From positions 1 through 64,000 of the forward strand of contig DATJPX010000160.1 in assembly GCA_035506155.1 (NCBI GenBank): DNA of 64,000 nucleotides, given 5' to 3'. This document shows, one piece after another, positions 25,782 through 34,992 of the stretch; position 1 is the first letter of the stretch; the number at the start of each line of letters is the position of its first letter. Both the position numbers and the translations under genes were made by a program. The notes beneath the pieces are model-generated. The model had not been told where the DNA came from. It was given only the letters and a program-made list of their open reading frames with translations, and made no database searches. Source of the DNA: UBA877 sp035506155 (GTDB taxonomy: Bacteria; Chloroflexota; Anaerolineae; Anaerolineales; Villigracilaceae).

Positions 25782-27134
25782 CTATGGGGTGGTGACCGTG
25801 AATCCCTGGTCCTTGGCGTACTGGACGACCGTGGTCTGCATCTGGGTCATGGCATCTTCGAAGCTCAGGCTGCCGGCCCGCACTTTGACCAGAAGGTCGC
25901 CGTAGGTGGTGTAGACGTAGCTGGTGAAGGGGCTCCAGCCGAAATTCACGTTGACGTTCTGGGCGGCTTCGGCCATGACCTGGTGGATCGCCTGTCCGCT
26001 CCAGTAGGCATCGGTGACGTTCAGCCAGTCAGGATTCGCCAGGGTTCCCGTCGTGACCGGGAAGAGGGCCGCCTTGGCGGCATTGGTCACTTCCAGGGTG
26101 GGCTTCGGATCGGTGGTCAGCCACTGGGCAAATTTGGCGGCTTCGGCAGGATGAGCGGAGGCCTTGGCGACGGCGATCGTGGAGCCGCCGTAGTTGCCAT
26201 TGGCCTTGCCGCCGGCAGTCCACTGGGGCAGTTGGTAGATCGACCATTTGCCGCTGAAATCGGGGCCATAGCTGGAGATGTAGGTGCCCCAGGCGCCGGC
26301 CTGCCAGCAGGCGATGGTGCCGTTGCCGATGGCGGTGTTCCAGTCGTTGGTGTAGGTGTCGATCGGGCTCAAGACGCCGGCTTTCATCATATCACCCCAC
26401 AGCTTGGCGACTCGGATCGCCTCGGGCGAGGTGAAGTTGATGGTGATGTTCTGGCCGTTCACGATGAAGGGCTGCGCGCCGGACTGCCAGAGCATGCCGA
26501 AGAACCAGCCCTGGTCGGAGGTGAAGTTCGACAGGTAGACTTTCGGGTCGGCCTTGTGCAGGGCGGCGGCCGAAGCGGCGAACTCATCCCAGGTGGTGGG
26601 GACGGCGATGTTGTATTTCTGCAGGACGGAGTCGTTGCAGAACATGACCATCGGGCCGGCATCCTGCGGGTAGGCGTAGACGCCGGTTCCCTGAGAGACC
26701 TGCGACCAGGTCCAGGGGATGAACTGGCTCTTGACGTCATTGGCGCCGTACTGGCTCAGGTCCGCAAGGGCGCCCTGGGCGATGTAGCTGGGCAGGTGCT
26801 GGTACTCGATCTGGACGACATCCGGGATGTCGGCGTTGGCCTGCAGGGCAGTGTTGAGCTTGGTGTACTCGCCATTGCCGCTCCCGGCGTTCAGGTAGTT
26901 GACCTGGATCTCGGGATGGAGGGCATTCCACTCATCGACCTGGTCCTTGATGTTGGGCACCCACGACCAGAAGGTGATCGTCACCGGTGCAGGGGCTGAA
27001 GTCGCCGTGGCCGGAGCGGCGGTCGCCGGGGCAACCGTCGCGGGCGCGGTCGTCGGAGCTGCCGTCGTCGCCGGTGCGCAGGCGGCCAGCAGCAGGACGG
27101 CTGTCAGCGTCAGAAAAACAATGGTTTTCTTCAT
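25782..27134 (-). CDS. Sugar ABC importer binding lipoprotein
   Basis: A 450-residue family 1 extracellular binding protein. I use ATG 27134, six bases after AAGGAG, giving a lipoprotein signal MKKTIVFLTLTAVLLLAACAP with lipobox LAAC; a longer frame to 27392 has no signal. An Ala/Thr/Pro-rich linker follows, then the binding fold (FWSWVPNIKDQVDEW, VQIEYQHLPSYI, GTIACWQAGAWGTYI). By context it captures galactan-derived oligosaccharides. It is the first gene of the minus-strand operon and divergent from the GH53/GH2 pair. Confidence 0.88.
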   Translation of the reverse strand: MKKTIVFLTLTAVLLLAACAPATTAAPTTAPATVAPATAAPATATSAPAPVTITFWSWVPNIKDQVDEWNALHPEIQVNYLNAGSGNGEYTKLNTALQANADIPDVVQIEYQHLPSYIAQGALADLSQYGANDVKSQFIPWTWSQVSQGTGVYAYPQDAGPMVMFCNDSVLQKYNIAVPTTWDEFAASAAALHKADPKVYLSNFTSDQGWFFGMLWQSGAQPFIVNGQNITINFTSPEAIRVAKLWGDMMKAGVLSPIDTYTNDWNTAIGNGTIACWQAGAWGTYISSYGPDFSGKWSIYQLPQWTAGGKANGNYGGSTIAVAKASAHPAEAAKFAQWLTTDPKPTLEVTNAAKAALFPVTTGTLANPDWLNVTDAYWSGQAIHQVMAEAAQNVNVNFGWSPFTSYVYTTYGDLLVKVRAGSLSFEDAMTQMQTTVVQYAKDQGFTVTTP

Positions 27135-27288
27135 TTCTTCTCCTTTTGAGTTAAAAACGGATGGTATCCTGAAAAATGGATCCAAGGTGTCAGTTCCATT
27201 GTAAGGAGTGGGCCATCTTGAGTCTTGACGGGGAGCGGGATGTTTTTGCCGATTTCCGGGATTAAATCCGGCGGATTTCTCCCGCTTT

Positions 27289-27320
27289 TTGACAATAATT
27301 CCCCGGGCACCTGCTATAGA
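27289..27320 (+). promoter_or_regulatory. Possible promoter of the GH53-GH2 operon
   Basis: TTGACA (27289-27294) and TATAGA (27315-27320) lie in the divergent galactan intergenic region, 52 bp before the GH53 start. The 20-bp spacing is long, as expected of an activator-dependent promoter, but it may be chance. An imperfect palindrome around CCGGGATTAAATCCGG is just upstream. Confidence 0.35.
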
Positions 27321-27371
27321 ATTGGAACGAAGCGCAATCCCCTCTTCTATTTCAAAAACCCGGAAGAAAAA

Positions 27372-28424
27372 ATGGACAATCCTTCCTCGCAAACTTCATC
27401 CGCCCATTCCCTGCCCATCCTCGGCGCAGACCTTTCCTCCCTGCCGCGCTCCCTCGACTTGGGAGCCAGGTACTTCGACGAGGCAGGCGCCCCGGCAGAT
27501 CCGCTGCAACTCCTGAAGGATTGGGGCGTCAATTACGTCCGCCTGCGGGTCTGGGTCGATCCCGCCAACGGGGTCAACGACAAGTCGCAGACGATCCGCT
27601 TCGCCGAGACCGTCAAGGCTCGCGGCATGCGACTGTTGATAGATTTCCACTATTCCGACACCTGGGCCGACCCCGAACACCAGGTCAAGCCGGCGGCCTG
27701 GGCCGGGCACGATTTCACCCGGCTGCAGAAGGACGTCTACGACCATACGCGGGATGTCTGCTCGAGCCTGGCATCGGCTGGCCTGGCTCCCGACATGGTC
27801 CAGATCGGGAACGAGATCAACCCCGGAATGCTCCTGCCCGACGGGAGCGCCCGGGATTGGGAAAAGCTGTCTGCCCTGCTTAAACAGGGCTACGAGGCAG
27901 CCAAAGCCTGCTCGAGTTCGATCCAGGTGATGCTCCATGTGGCCAACGCCGGCGATTTGGCCGGCACGCGCGCCTGGTACGACGGGGCTACTTCGAAGGG
28001 CGTCCTGTGGGACGTGATGGGATTGTCGTACTATTCCTACTGGCACGGGACCCTGGCTGCAATGCGGGAGACGGTGGCCGATGCGAGGGCGCGCTACCGG
28101 CGGCCGGTCGTGATCGTCGAAACGGCCTATCCCTTCACCCTCTCCGAAAATGACGGCGAAAAGAATTCCATCCACAGCGCCGAACAGCTGTCGCCGAATT
28201 TTCCGGCTACGCCCGAAGGCCAGGCCGCGAATCTGCAGGCGGTGATCGAGTCCGCCCGCGCCGGCGGGGCGATCGGCGTATTCTATTGGGAACCGACTTG
28301 GACGGCGGTCAAGGGGAACGGCTGGGATCCAACGAACCCGGATTCGGGCGACCAGTGGGAGAACCAGGCCCTGTTCGGTTTCGACGGCAGGGCGCTGCCG
28401 GCGATCAGGAAACTGATCTCCTGA
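27372..28424 (+). CDS. Cytoplasmic GH53 endo-beta-1,4-galactanase
   Basis: A 350-residue GH53 enzyme consisting of the barrel only. Acid/base E148 (VQIGNEINPG), nucleophile E250 (VVIVETAYPFT), and the motifs VRLRVWVDP and IDFHYSDTWADP match its extracellular paralogue at 19132-21075. It has no signal peptide, anchor or binding module, so it should work inside on imported oligomers. I start it at ATG 27372, where the fold begins; the ribosome site is weak (GGAAG), and an upstream in-frame start at 27225 would add unrelated residues. Confidence 0.85.
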   Translation: MDNPSSQTSSAHSLPILGADLSSLPRSLDLGARYFDEAGAPADPLQLLKDWGVNYVRLRVWVDPANGVNDKSQTIRFAETVKARGMRLLIDFHYSDTWADPEHQVKPAAWAGHDFTRLQKDVYDHTRDVCSSLASAGLAPDMVQIGNEINPGMLLPDGSARDWEKLSALLKQGYEAAKACSSSIQVMLHVANAGDLAGTRAWYDGATSKGVLWDVMGLSYYSYWHGTLAAMRETVADARARYRRPVVIVETAYPFTLSENDGEKNSIHSAEQLSPNFPATPEGQAANLQAVIESARAGGAIGVFYWEPTWTAVKGNGWDPTNPDSGDQWENQALFGFDGRALPAIRKLIS

Positions 28425-28462
28425 CACCTGCTCATCCCAGGGATCATCAGCAGGAGGAAACC

Positions 28463-30847
28463 GTGGAATTCAAGGATTTCCAGCGAGGCCCGGCTGCCAG
28501 GAGATTTCTATGGACGGCTCTCCTGGCTGCCATGCTGCTGACCGCTTCCTGCACCGGACCGGTTCCGTCGTCCACGCCGACTACGAATCGCCTGAACCTG
28601 GATTTCAATGTGGACTGGAAGTATTCCCAGGGGGACGTTAGCGGTGCAGAGGCCACAGCCTTTAACGATTCCGGGTGGATTTACGTGGACCTTCCGCACT
28701 CGACCAAATTCGTGACCCCCGAAGACCCGAATGCCTACCTGGGTGTGAGCTGGTACCGGAAACACTTCAGCGTGGACAGCGCCTACCAGGACCGCAAAGT
28801 GTATATCGAGTTCGAAGGAGCCATGCAGTCCGCGGACGTGTGGGTCAACGGCGTCAAGAAGATCCGCCACGTGGGCGGCTATACCCCGTTCACCATCGAC
28901 GTCACCGGCGACGTGACCTACGGCGGCGCCGATAACGTCATCGCGGTGAGGCTCGACAGCAATGCCAGCCCGGATTGGGCGCCCGGCTGGAACGGCGTGG
29001 ATTTCCAATATGACGGCGGCCTGTACCGGGACGTCAACATGTACGTGACCGACCGGCTGCACGTCACCGATGCCGTTTATGCCAACAAGGTGGCGGGAGG
29101 CGGAGTTTTCGTCACCTATCCCGAAGTAAGCGCGGCCTCAGCAACCGTCCATATCAAGACGAACGTCCTCAACGAATACCCGGGGGCGAAGACCGCCACC
29201 CTTCTCTCGGAGATCGTCGCCGCGGACGGGCAGGTGGTCGCGTCGGCGGTGACGAGCGCATCGATCGGCGCAGGTGCGGATCACGACTTCACCCAGGATA
29301 TCACCCTGGCCCAACCGAAGCTCTGGAGTCCGTACGCGCCCAATCTCTACACCCTGAACAGCATCGTCAAGGACGGGTCGGCAGCCGTGGACGAGGTCTC
29401 GACCCGGATCGGCATCCGGCGCATCGAGTGGAGTCACGACGGCGGTCTGGTCATCAACGGCAGTCGCTTCAAGGCGCTCGGGGTGGATATGCATCAGGAG
29501 ATGTACGGACTGGGCAATGCCGTTCCGGACCAGTCCATTTACTATGACGTCAAGCGCATCAAGGATGCCGGGTTGAATTTCATCCGCGGCTCGCACTATC
29601 CGCACGACCCGGCCTTCTACGCCGCCTGCGACGAGCTCGGCATCCTCGTCCTGGATTCCCAGACCGGCTGGCAGCAGTTCAATGACACGACCGCCTTCAA
29701 GGACAACACGTACCAGGAGCTGCGCGACATGATCCGCCGTGACCGGGATCACCCGAGCGTGGTCGCCTGGGAAGCCAGCCTGAACGAATCCAACTTCACG
29801 GATGCCTGGGCTAAAGCGGCCAACGACATCGTCCACGCAGAATATCCCGGCGACCAGGCTTTCTCGGCCGCCTGGAAGGGACCCTACGCGGACATCTTCA
29901 TCGACGCCTCGCAGCATAACGTCCGCAGCACCACCGATCCCCGTCCGATCATCATCGACGAGTACGGCGATTGGGAATACGGCGGCGCCAACTCGACCAG
30001 CCGGCAGGCCCGGGAGGCGGGCGACGCCGCCATGCTGACCCAGGCGAACAACGTCCAGGACGGCGAGGGCAAGAACATGGCCATGCCCTGGTTCACGGCA
30101 GACGGCTACTGGGATTGGGCGGACTACGGCGGGTTCAGCAACTACGGCATCACCCGGTCGGGCCTCGTCGACATGTACCGCCTGCCCAAGTATTCCTATT
30201 ATTTCCTGCAGAGCCAACGAGATCCAGGCGTCATCATCCCCGGGGTAGATTCGGGTCCGATGGTATTCATCGCCAACCAGTGGACGGCGAGCTCGCCGAC
30301 GACCGTGCGGGTGTACAGTAACTGCGAACAGGTCGCCCTGTCCCTGAACGGAAAACTGGTCGCCACCCAAAGACCCGACGTCGGAACGAACCTGCTCCAC
30401 CCGCCATTCGATTTCAATCTGGGCGGCTACACCCCGGGGACCCTGAAAGCGGATTGCCTGATCGGCGGCAAACCGGAAGCATCCTTCACCCAAAGGACGC
30501 CCGGGCAGGCAGCCGCCATCCGGCTGGTGCCGGAAGCGACCAGGCTGCAGGCCGACTTGAGCGACGCCCGGCTGGTCTTCATCGAAGTCGTCGATGCCAA
30601 TGGTACGGTGGTGCCAACGGACAGCAGCCAGGTGAGCTTGAGCCTCACTGGTCCAGGAAGCATCGTCGGACCCATCCTGCTCACCATGAAAGGCGGCGAG
30701 CTGGCAACCTGGGTCCGGGCGGGCCGCGCCGCCGGGACGATCGTCCTGACGGCCAGCGCTTCCGGCCTGACCCCGGCCACGCTGAAGCTGGTCAGCCAGG
30801 CAGTGCCGAACCTGCCCCCGCCGCCGCCCGATCGCAAGGATAAATAG
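28463..30847 (+). CDS. GH2 beta-galactosidase lipoprotein
   Basis: A 794-residue enzyme started at GTG 28463, five bases after AGGAGG. A lipoprotein signal with lipobox LTASC (C30) indicates surface anchoring. Domains are a sugar-binding sandwich (FNVDWKYSQG), an Ig-like sandwich, and the catalytic barrel with acid/base E442 (SLNESNF) and nucleophile E500 (IIIDEYGDW), then C-terminal beta domains of the DUF4982/invasin kind. It would release galactose from chain ends outside the membrane. It lies 38 bp after GH53, in one operon. Confidence 0.88.
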   Translation: MEFKDFQRGPAARRFLWTALLAAMLLTASCTGPVPSSTPTTNRLNLDFNVDWKYSQGDVSGAEATAFNDSGWIYVDLPHSTKFVTPEDPNAYLGVSWYRKHFSVDSAYQDRKVYIEFEGAMQSADVWVNGVKKIRHVGGYTPFTIDVTGDVTYGGADNVIAVRLDSNASPDWAPGWNGVDFQYDGGLYRDVNMYVTDRLHVTDAVYANKVAGGGVFVTYPEVSAASATVHIKTNVLNEYPGAKTATLLSEIVAADGQVVASAVTSASIGAGADHDFTQDITLAQPKLWSPYAPNLYTLNSIVKDGSAAVDEVSTRIGIRRIEWSHDGGLVINGSRFKALGVDMHQEMYGLGNAVPDQSIYYDVKRIKDAGLNFIRGSHYPHDPAFYAACDELGILVLDSQTGWQQFNDTTAFKDNTYQELRDMIRRDRDHPSVVAWEASLNESNFTDAWAKAANDIVHAEYPGDQAFSAAWKGPYADIFIDASQHNVRSTTDPRPIIIDEYGDWEYGGANSTSRQAREAGDAAMLTQANNVQDGEGKNMAMPWFTADGYWDWADYGGFSNYGITRSGLVDMYRLPKYSYYFLQSQRDPGVIIPGVDSGPMVFIANQWTASSPTTVRVYSNCEQVALSLNGKLVATQRPDVGTNLLHPPFDFNLGGYTPGTLKADCLIGGKPEASFTQRTPGQAAAIRLVPEATRLQADLSDARLVFIEVVDANGTVVPTDSSQVSLSLTGPGSIVGPILLTMKGGELATWVRAGRAAGTIVLTASASGLTPATLKLVSQAVPNLPPPPPDRKDK

Positions 30848-30890
30848 ATCTGCTTTTCCAGAGAGGTGCGATTCTTCTTCTCTTTCCTCC

Positions 30891-30930
30891 GAGGAGGCAG
30901 GCACGCGAGGCGCCTGCCTCCTCCCCTTTT
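30891..30930 (+). terminator. Terminator after GH2
   Basis: A 12-bp perfect stem (30891-30902 with 30912-30923, 9-base loop) followed by CCTTTT ends the GH53-GH2 transcript, facing the convergent regulator gene. Confidence 0.8.
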
Positions 30931-30932
30931 AA

Positions 30933-33900
30933 TTAATTTCTTTTTCCGCGCCGGAACGCCCGCGGGGTCACGCCGACCTCCTTCTGGAAGGTACGGGTGA
31001 AATGGGCGCTCTCGGAAAAACCCACTTCGAGGGCCACCTGCATGATCGACAGGTTGGTGGTCTCCAGCAATTCCCGGGCCTGGCGGATCCGGTAGCGGCG
31101 CAGATACATCATCGGGGTGATATTGAGCTCCTGGCGAAAGCAATCGGTCAGGTAGTCCGCACTGATTCCGATGTGGCGGGCGATGTCCTCCCGGCTGAGC
31201 GGCTCGGCATACTGGGCATGGATGAAAGCCATGGCCTGCCGGACGAGCTGCTGGGTCGCCCTGCCCAGGGTATGCTGCTTTGCCAGGGCGATTTCGATCA
31301 GGTTGAGGGTCTCGGCCGCGTTGAACAGTCCCTTGCTCAGGATCGCCGCCACCCCCTGGTTGCAGCGCTCCAGGTCGGCCTCGGAGAGCATCTTGGCGGT
31401 CAGGACGATGACCGGGAGGTTGCGGGTTTCAGCCTTCAAGCGCAGGGCGTCCAAGACGGCGAACCCGTCCATCACCGGCATCATCAGGTCGAGCAGGATC
31501 AGGTCCGGGCGGACCCGCCCGATCGCGGTCATGGCTTCCTGCCCATTGCGGGCCGTCATGACCTGGCAGCCGATCTGTTTCACCAGGCGGCTGTGCAGGT
31601 CGAGGATGCCCGGGTCGTCGTCCACGACCAGCACCGTGCGCTGGCCAGGCCCGGGCTCCACATACCGGGCCAGTTCCTCGGATAGCTGTTCGAGGCGCAG
31701 CGGCTTGTGGAGGTAATTCAGCTCCAGGAGTTCCCCCTGATCGCGCTCGACATCCAGGGAATAGACCAGGACCGGGACGTGCTCGGTGGGCGGCTGCCGC
31801 TTGAGCATCCCCAGGATCGTCCAGCCTTCGCGTTCGGCCAGGCGGTTGCCCAGGACCAGGGCGGCGGGCGGGGAAGTGACCAACTCGGGCATCCATTCGA
31901 TGTCCCCGTCCACCAGGTAGGCCCGCACGTCGAAACCGCGCATCCGCAGGTGGGCGCATAGCTGTTCGGCCGGATCGGAGTGTTCGGTCAGTACCACCAC
32001 CGTGCTGCTCTGGGGAACCAGGGAGGCGATCAGGCCGGCCTGCGGCGAAACGGCCGATTCGATCGGCAGGGTGAAGAAAAACGTGGTGCCGGCCCCCAGG
32101 TCCCCGGGCGAGCGGATGCCGATCGTGCCGCCGTGCTGCTCGACCAGCTGCTTGGAGATCACCAGGCCCAGGCCCAGGCCGCCGTATCCCGACTGGACCG
32201 CCCGCTCCGTCCGATGGAACTCGTGGAAGATCTTGTCCAGCTCCCCGGGCGGGATGCCGATCCCCGTGTCGCTGACCGAAATGGTCGCCTGCTTATCCTG
32301 GATGGAGACGTCCAGGCGGACCTGGCCGGTTGGGGTGAATTTTATGGCGTTGCTGATCAGGTTGAGCGTGACCTGGCGCAGGCGGGTCCGGTCGCCGATG
32401 ATCCAGGGTCCCTGCCTGGGAAGCTCGGCCTGCCAGGTGAGACCCCTGTCACGGGCCAGTTGCTCGCCGATCTTGACCGCCACCTGCAGGACCTCGCTCA
32501 GGTCGAGGGGTTCCCGCAGGATCCGCAGCTGGCCCGCCTCGCTGCTGGCCAGGTCGAGGACGTCGCCGATCAGGCGGGCCAGGTGCTGGGCGCTGGTGTG
32601 GATCTGCTCGATGTCGCGCAGCGCGGTCCCGGACGGCTCGGACTGCTCCCGCAGGACCATCTCGCTCAGGCCGACGATCAGGCTGAGGGGCGTGCGCAGC
32701 TCGTGGCTCACCATCGACAGGAAGCGACTCTTCAGGCGGTTGGCCTCCTCGGCCAGCTTGCGGCCCTCGAGGGCATCCCGGTAGAGCTGGCTGGAGCGCA
32801 GCGCCGAAGCCAGGTTGTGGACGATGGCGGCGCACGGTTCGAGGTTGGTGGCGCTCATCGCCACGAACCCGGTCGTGTTCTCGTCGATGATCAACGGCAG
32901 GAGGACTAGCTGGAAGGCCTTGTCGGCGGGGTACTGGCCGGGAGGCGGAAACTCCCGGGTCGTGAAGCGTGTCCCGGCCGTATTTTCAGGCAAGCCAACG
33001 TCGAAGAGGATCCTTCCCTCGGCCAGCGGGTCATCCTCCTTCGAAGAATAGAGGGCCACCAGGGCATGCGGGATGCCCAGCTGCGGTAAGTGTTCGGCCA
33101 GGATATTCGCAGTGGACGGCAGGTCGAGGGCAGACAGCAATTGCGAGGTCATCAATCCGAGCCGGTTGGTCGTTTCCATGTGGCGCAGGAGGACGTCTGT
33201 GGCCTGACGCTGGGCCAACTCGGCAATGACGATGCGGGCCCGGTCCACCAACGCGTCGGCGAAGTTCTCGTCGGACCTGGCGACGGTCGAGCGCAAGGCC
33301 GGCAATCCGCCCCGCAGGACCGAAAATGCAGTATGCCAGGCATAGGCATCCTCCTCGTGCAATTCGGTCCAGGTAAAGATGTGCTGCAATTCGGCATCGA
33401 ACCGCTTCGGATCGCGCCGCGACAGACTTTCCTGAAAAGTATTGACGATGTTCAGGCAGAGGTTCTCCACCTCCGCGTATGGGCTGTGGCGGATTTCCAG
33501 GTAGGCAGCATCGGCCATCGAGTGGGCCAGTAGACCCGGGGCGGCATCCCGACTCGAGGCCGCCGAGGGGAGCGGCGGCGCAGCGGCCACGTTCTCCGGG
33601 CGGCAACCGCAGGATTGGCGGATGACCAAACGGGTGGGGACGCGCCGGCCGCTTTCAGTCTGGCCCTTCCCTTCGATCGCATCCAGGACCGACAGGACCG
33701 CCTGGTAGCCGAGGGTGAAGGTCGGGTGGCGGACGGTCGTCAGGATGGGAAGCTGCGAGCGCGCCTCCAGGATGTCGTCGAAGCCGATCACCGCCACATC
33801 CTCCGGGATGCGCCGGCCGGACGCCCGCAACACCTCCATTGCCCCGATCCCCGAAAGGTCGTTGCTGGCAATGAGGGCGGAAAACGGCGCGCCGGCCTCG

Positions 33901-34496
33901 AGGATCGCCTGCATGGCGATCCGCCCATCCTCCCGGCGGTGCTCGCCGAAAGCAACCAGGCGCTCGTCCTCCGGGAGTCCCGCCTCATGGAGCGCCTCCC
34001 GGTAAGCCGCCAGCCGCTCGGCGCTGTCGCCGCCGCGGCCTTTCTTCCCAGCGATGAAGGCAATGCGTTTGTGTCCGTGATAGAGGAGGTGTTCGAACGC
34101 CTGACGGATCCCGTTCGCGTTGTCCACGGCGACCAGTGGACCGGGTTTCTCGGCGGTCGTCAGGATGATCGGATACCCGGCGCGGATCAAATCCTGCACG
34201 TACTGGAATTGTGCGTCCGAGAGGTCGTCGGGAATAATGATCAGGCCGTCGGCATTCCATGGCCCGACCGGCAAGAAGTCCATGCCTGCCCCGGGGACGG
34301 CCCAGGCGGTCCGGCTGGCGCGCGGGCTGCCCGGCAGCGAAACTCCGCAGCCGATCAGGAGATTGCAATCTTGCTCGAACGCTGCCGCCCGGACCCCTTG
34401 CATGAGGGCGTGGGTGTAATTGTCGATCGTGGTCCCTTCATAGACGGACCAGGTGGAGAGAAAACCGATCGTTGGGCGTTTGTCGCTGGGGCGCAT
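30933..34496 (-). CDS. Cytoplasmic hybrid sensor kinase-regulator: PBP, GAF, HisKA, HATPase, pseudo-REC, REC, AraC
   Basis: One 1187-residue chain holds a complete signalling path. Residues 8-300 are a LacI/GalR-type sugar-binding domain (RPTIGFLSTW, SALIASNDLSGIGAMEVLR, DVAVIGFDD) without its usual DNA-binding head. A GAF-like region (450-570) leads to HisKA with H598 (SMVSHELRTP), HATPase (DTGIGIPP, GLGLGLVISK), a receiver-like segment 830-945 lacking its aspartate, a full receiver with D1003 and K1055, and an AraC HTH pair (1085-1187). There is no transmembrane helix. I use ATG 34496; a TTG 13 codons earlier is possible. It adjoins the galactan genes and probably controls them. Confidence 0.85.
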   Translation of the reverse strand: MRPSDKRPTIGFLSTWSVYEGTTIDNYTHALMQGVRAAAFEQDCNLLIGCGVSLPGSPRASRTAWAVPGAGMDFLPVGPWNADGLIIIPDDLSDAQFQYVQDLIRAGYPIILTTAEKPGPLVAVDNANGIRQAFEHLLYHGHKRIAFIAGKKGRGGDSAERLAAYREALHEAGLPEDERLVAFGEHRREDGRIAMQAILEAGAPFSALIASNDLSGIGAMEVLRASGRRIPEDVAVIGFDDILEARSQLPILTTVRHPTFTLGYQAVLSVLDAIEGKGQTESGRRVPTRLVIRQSCGCRPENVAAAPPLPSAASSRDAAPGLLAHSMADAAYLEIRHSPYAEVENLCLNIVNTFQESLSRRDPKRFDAELQHIFTWTELHEEDAYAWHTAFSVLRGGLPALRSTVARSDENFADALVDRARIVIAELAQRQATDVLLRHMETTNRLGLMTSQLLSALDLPSTANILAEHLPQLGIPHALVALYSSKEDDPLAEGRILFDVGLPENTAGTRFTTREFPPPGQYPADKAFQLVLLPLIIDENTTGFVAMSATNLEPCAAIVHNLASALRSSQLYRDALEGRKLAEEANRLKSRFLSMVSHELRTPLSLIVGLSEMVLREQSEPSGTALRDIEQIHTSAQHLARLIGDVLDLASSEAGQLRILREPLDLSEVLQVAVKIGEQLARDRGLTWQAELPRQGPWIIGDRTRLRQVTLNLISNAIKFTPTGQVRLDVSIQDKQATISVSDTGIGIPPGELDKIFHEFHRTERAVQSGYGGLGLGLVISKQLVEQHGGTIGIRSPGDLGAGTTFFFTLPIESAVSPQAGLIASLVPQSSTVVVLTEHSDPAEQLCAHLRMRGFDVRAYLVDGDIEWMPELVTSPPAALVLGNRLAEREGWTILGMLKRQPPTEHVPVLVYSLDVERDQGELLELNYLHKPLRLEQLSEELARYVEPGPGQRTVLVVDDDPGILDLHSRLVKQIGCQVMTARNGQEAMTAIGRVRPDLILLDLMMPVMDGFAVLDALRLKAETRNLPVIVLTAKMLSEADLERCNQGVAAILSKGLFNAAETLNLIEIALAKQHTLGRATQQLVRQAMAFIHAQYAEPLSREDIARHIGISADYLTDCFRQELNITPMMYLRRYRIRQARELLETTNLSIMQVALEVGFSESAHFTRTFQKEVGVTPRAFRRGKRN

Positions 34497-34643
34497 ATAC
34501 GATGGCGGGGAGAGGAAAAAGCCGGCTGCGTTCAAGGAAAGTATATCATTACCGCTGCTCGATTCCCCCCTCCGAAACGCAAGCCAGGAACGCCTGCCAA
34601 AAGGCGTCGTCCGTCCGGAAAGCAGCCGGGCGATGGAGAGACT

Positions 34644-34907
34644 CTAGTGCAGGATCTCCTGGTTGGCCCGATCGGCCTCCTGGAGGATCTGGCTGACCTC
34701 CTCTTTCATCTCGGGGGTGGCGCTCGGGGTTTTGGGGATGTATTTCACCAGGTCGCGGGCATCCTGCAGGAGCGCCTTGACCCGGGCGATGTAGGAGAAA
34801 TTATGTTTGCCACCCTCGGCAGCCTCCGGGACGGGATAGTCGCGGGCTTCCTGGATCAGGGCATGGGCTTTTTTGATCCGATCGACGGCCAGAATCAAGC
34901 GGGACAT
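34644..34907 (-). CDS. Small alpha-helical protein of unknown function (87 aa)
   Basis: Start ATG 34907 has AGGAG eight bases upstream; an earlier in-frame start at 34937 lacks one. The protein is nearly all helical and charged (LILAVDRIKKAHALIQEARDY, then IARVKALLQDARDLVKYIP and MKEEVSQILQEADRANQEI), suggesting a helical bundle or coiled coil. No family is recognised. It lies 85 bp after the threonine synthase gene on the same strand and may be the last gene of the signalling operon. Confidence 0.6.
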   Translation of the reverse strand: MSRLILAVDRIKKAHALIQEARDYPVPEAAEGGKHNFSYIARVKALLQDARDLVKYIPKTPSATPEMKEEVSQILQEADRANQEILH

Positions 34908-34992
34908 GAAGGCTCCTGTGAGAGAAAGGCGGGTCACGCCGATCGGCGTGACCCGTAAAGTTTAACCCATTTTGTGGAGGAATTGCAGAAAT

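Noticed and set aside
27135..27392. Longer start for the sugar-binding lipoprotein
   Set aside because: The added 86 residues bury the lipoprotein signal; ATG 27134 follows AAGGAG directly.
29138..30904. 588-codon minus-strand frame opposite GH2
   Set aside because: Antisense to a beta-galactosidase with intact catalytic residues.
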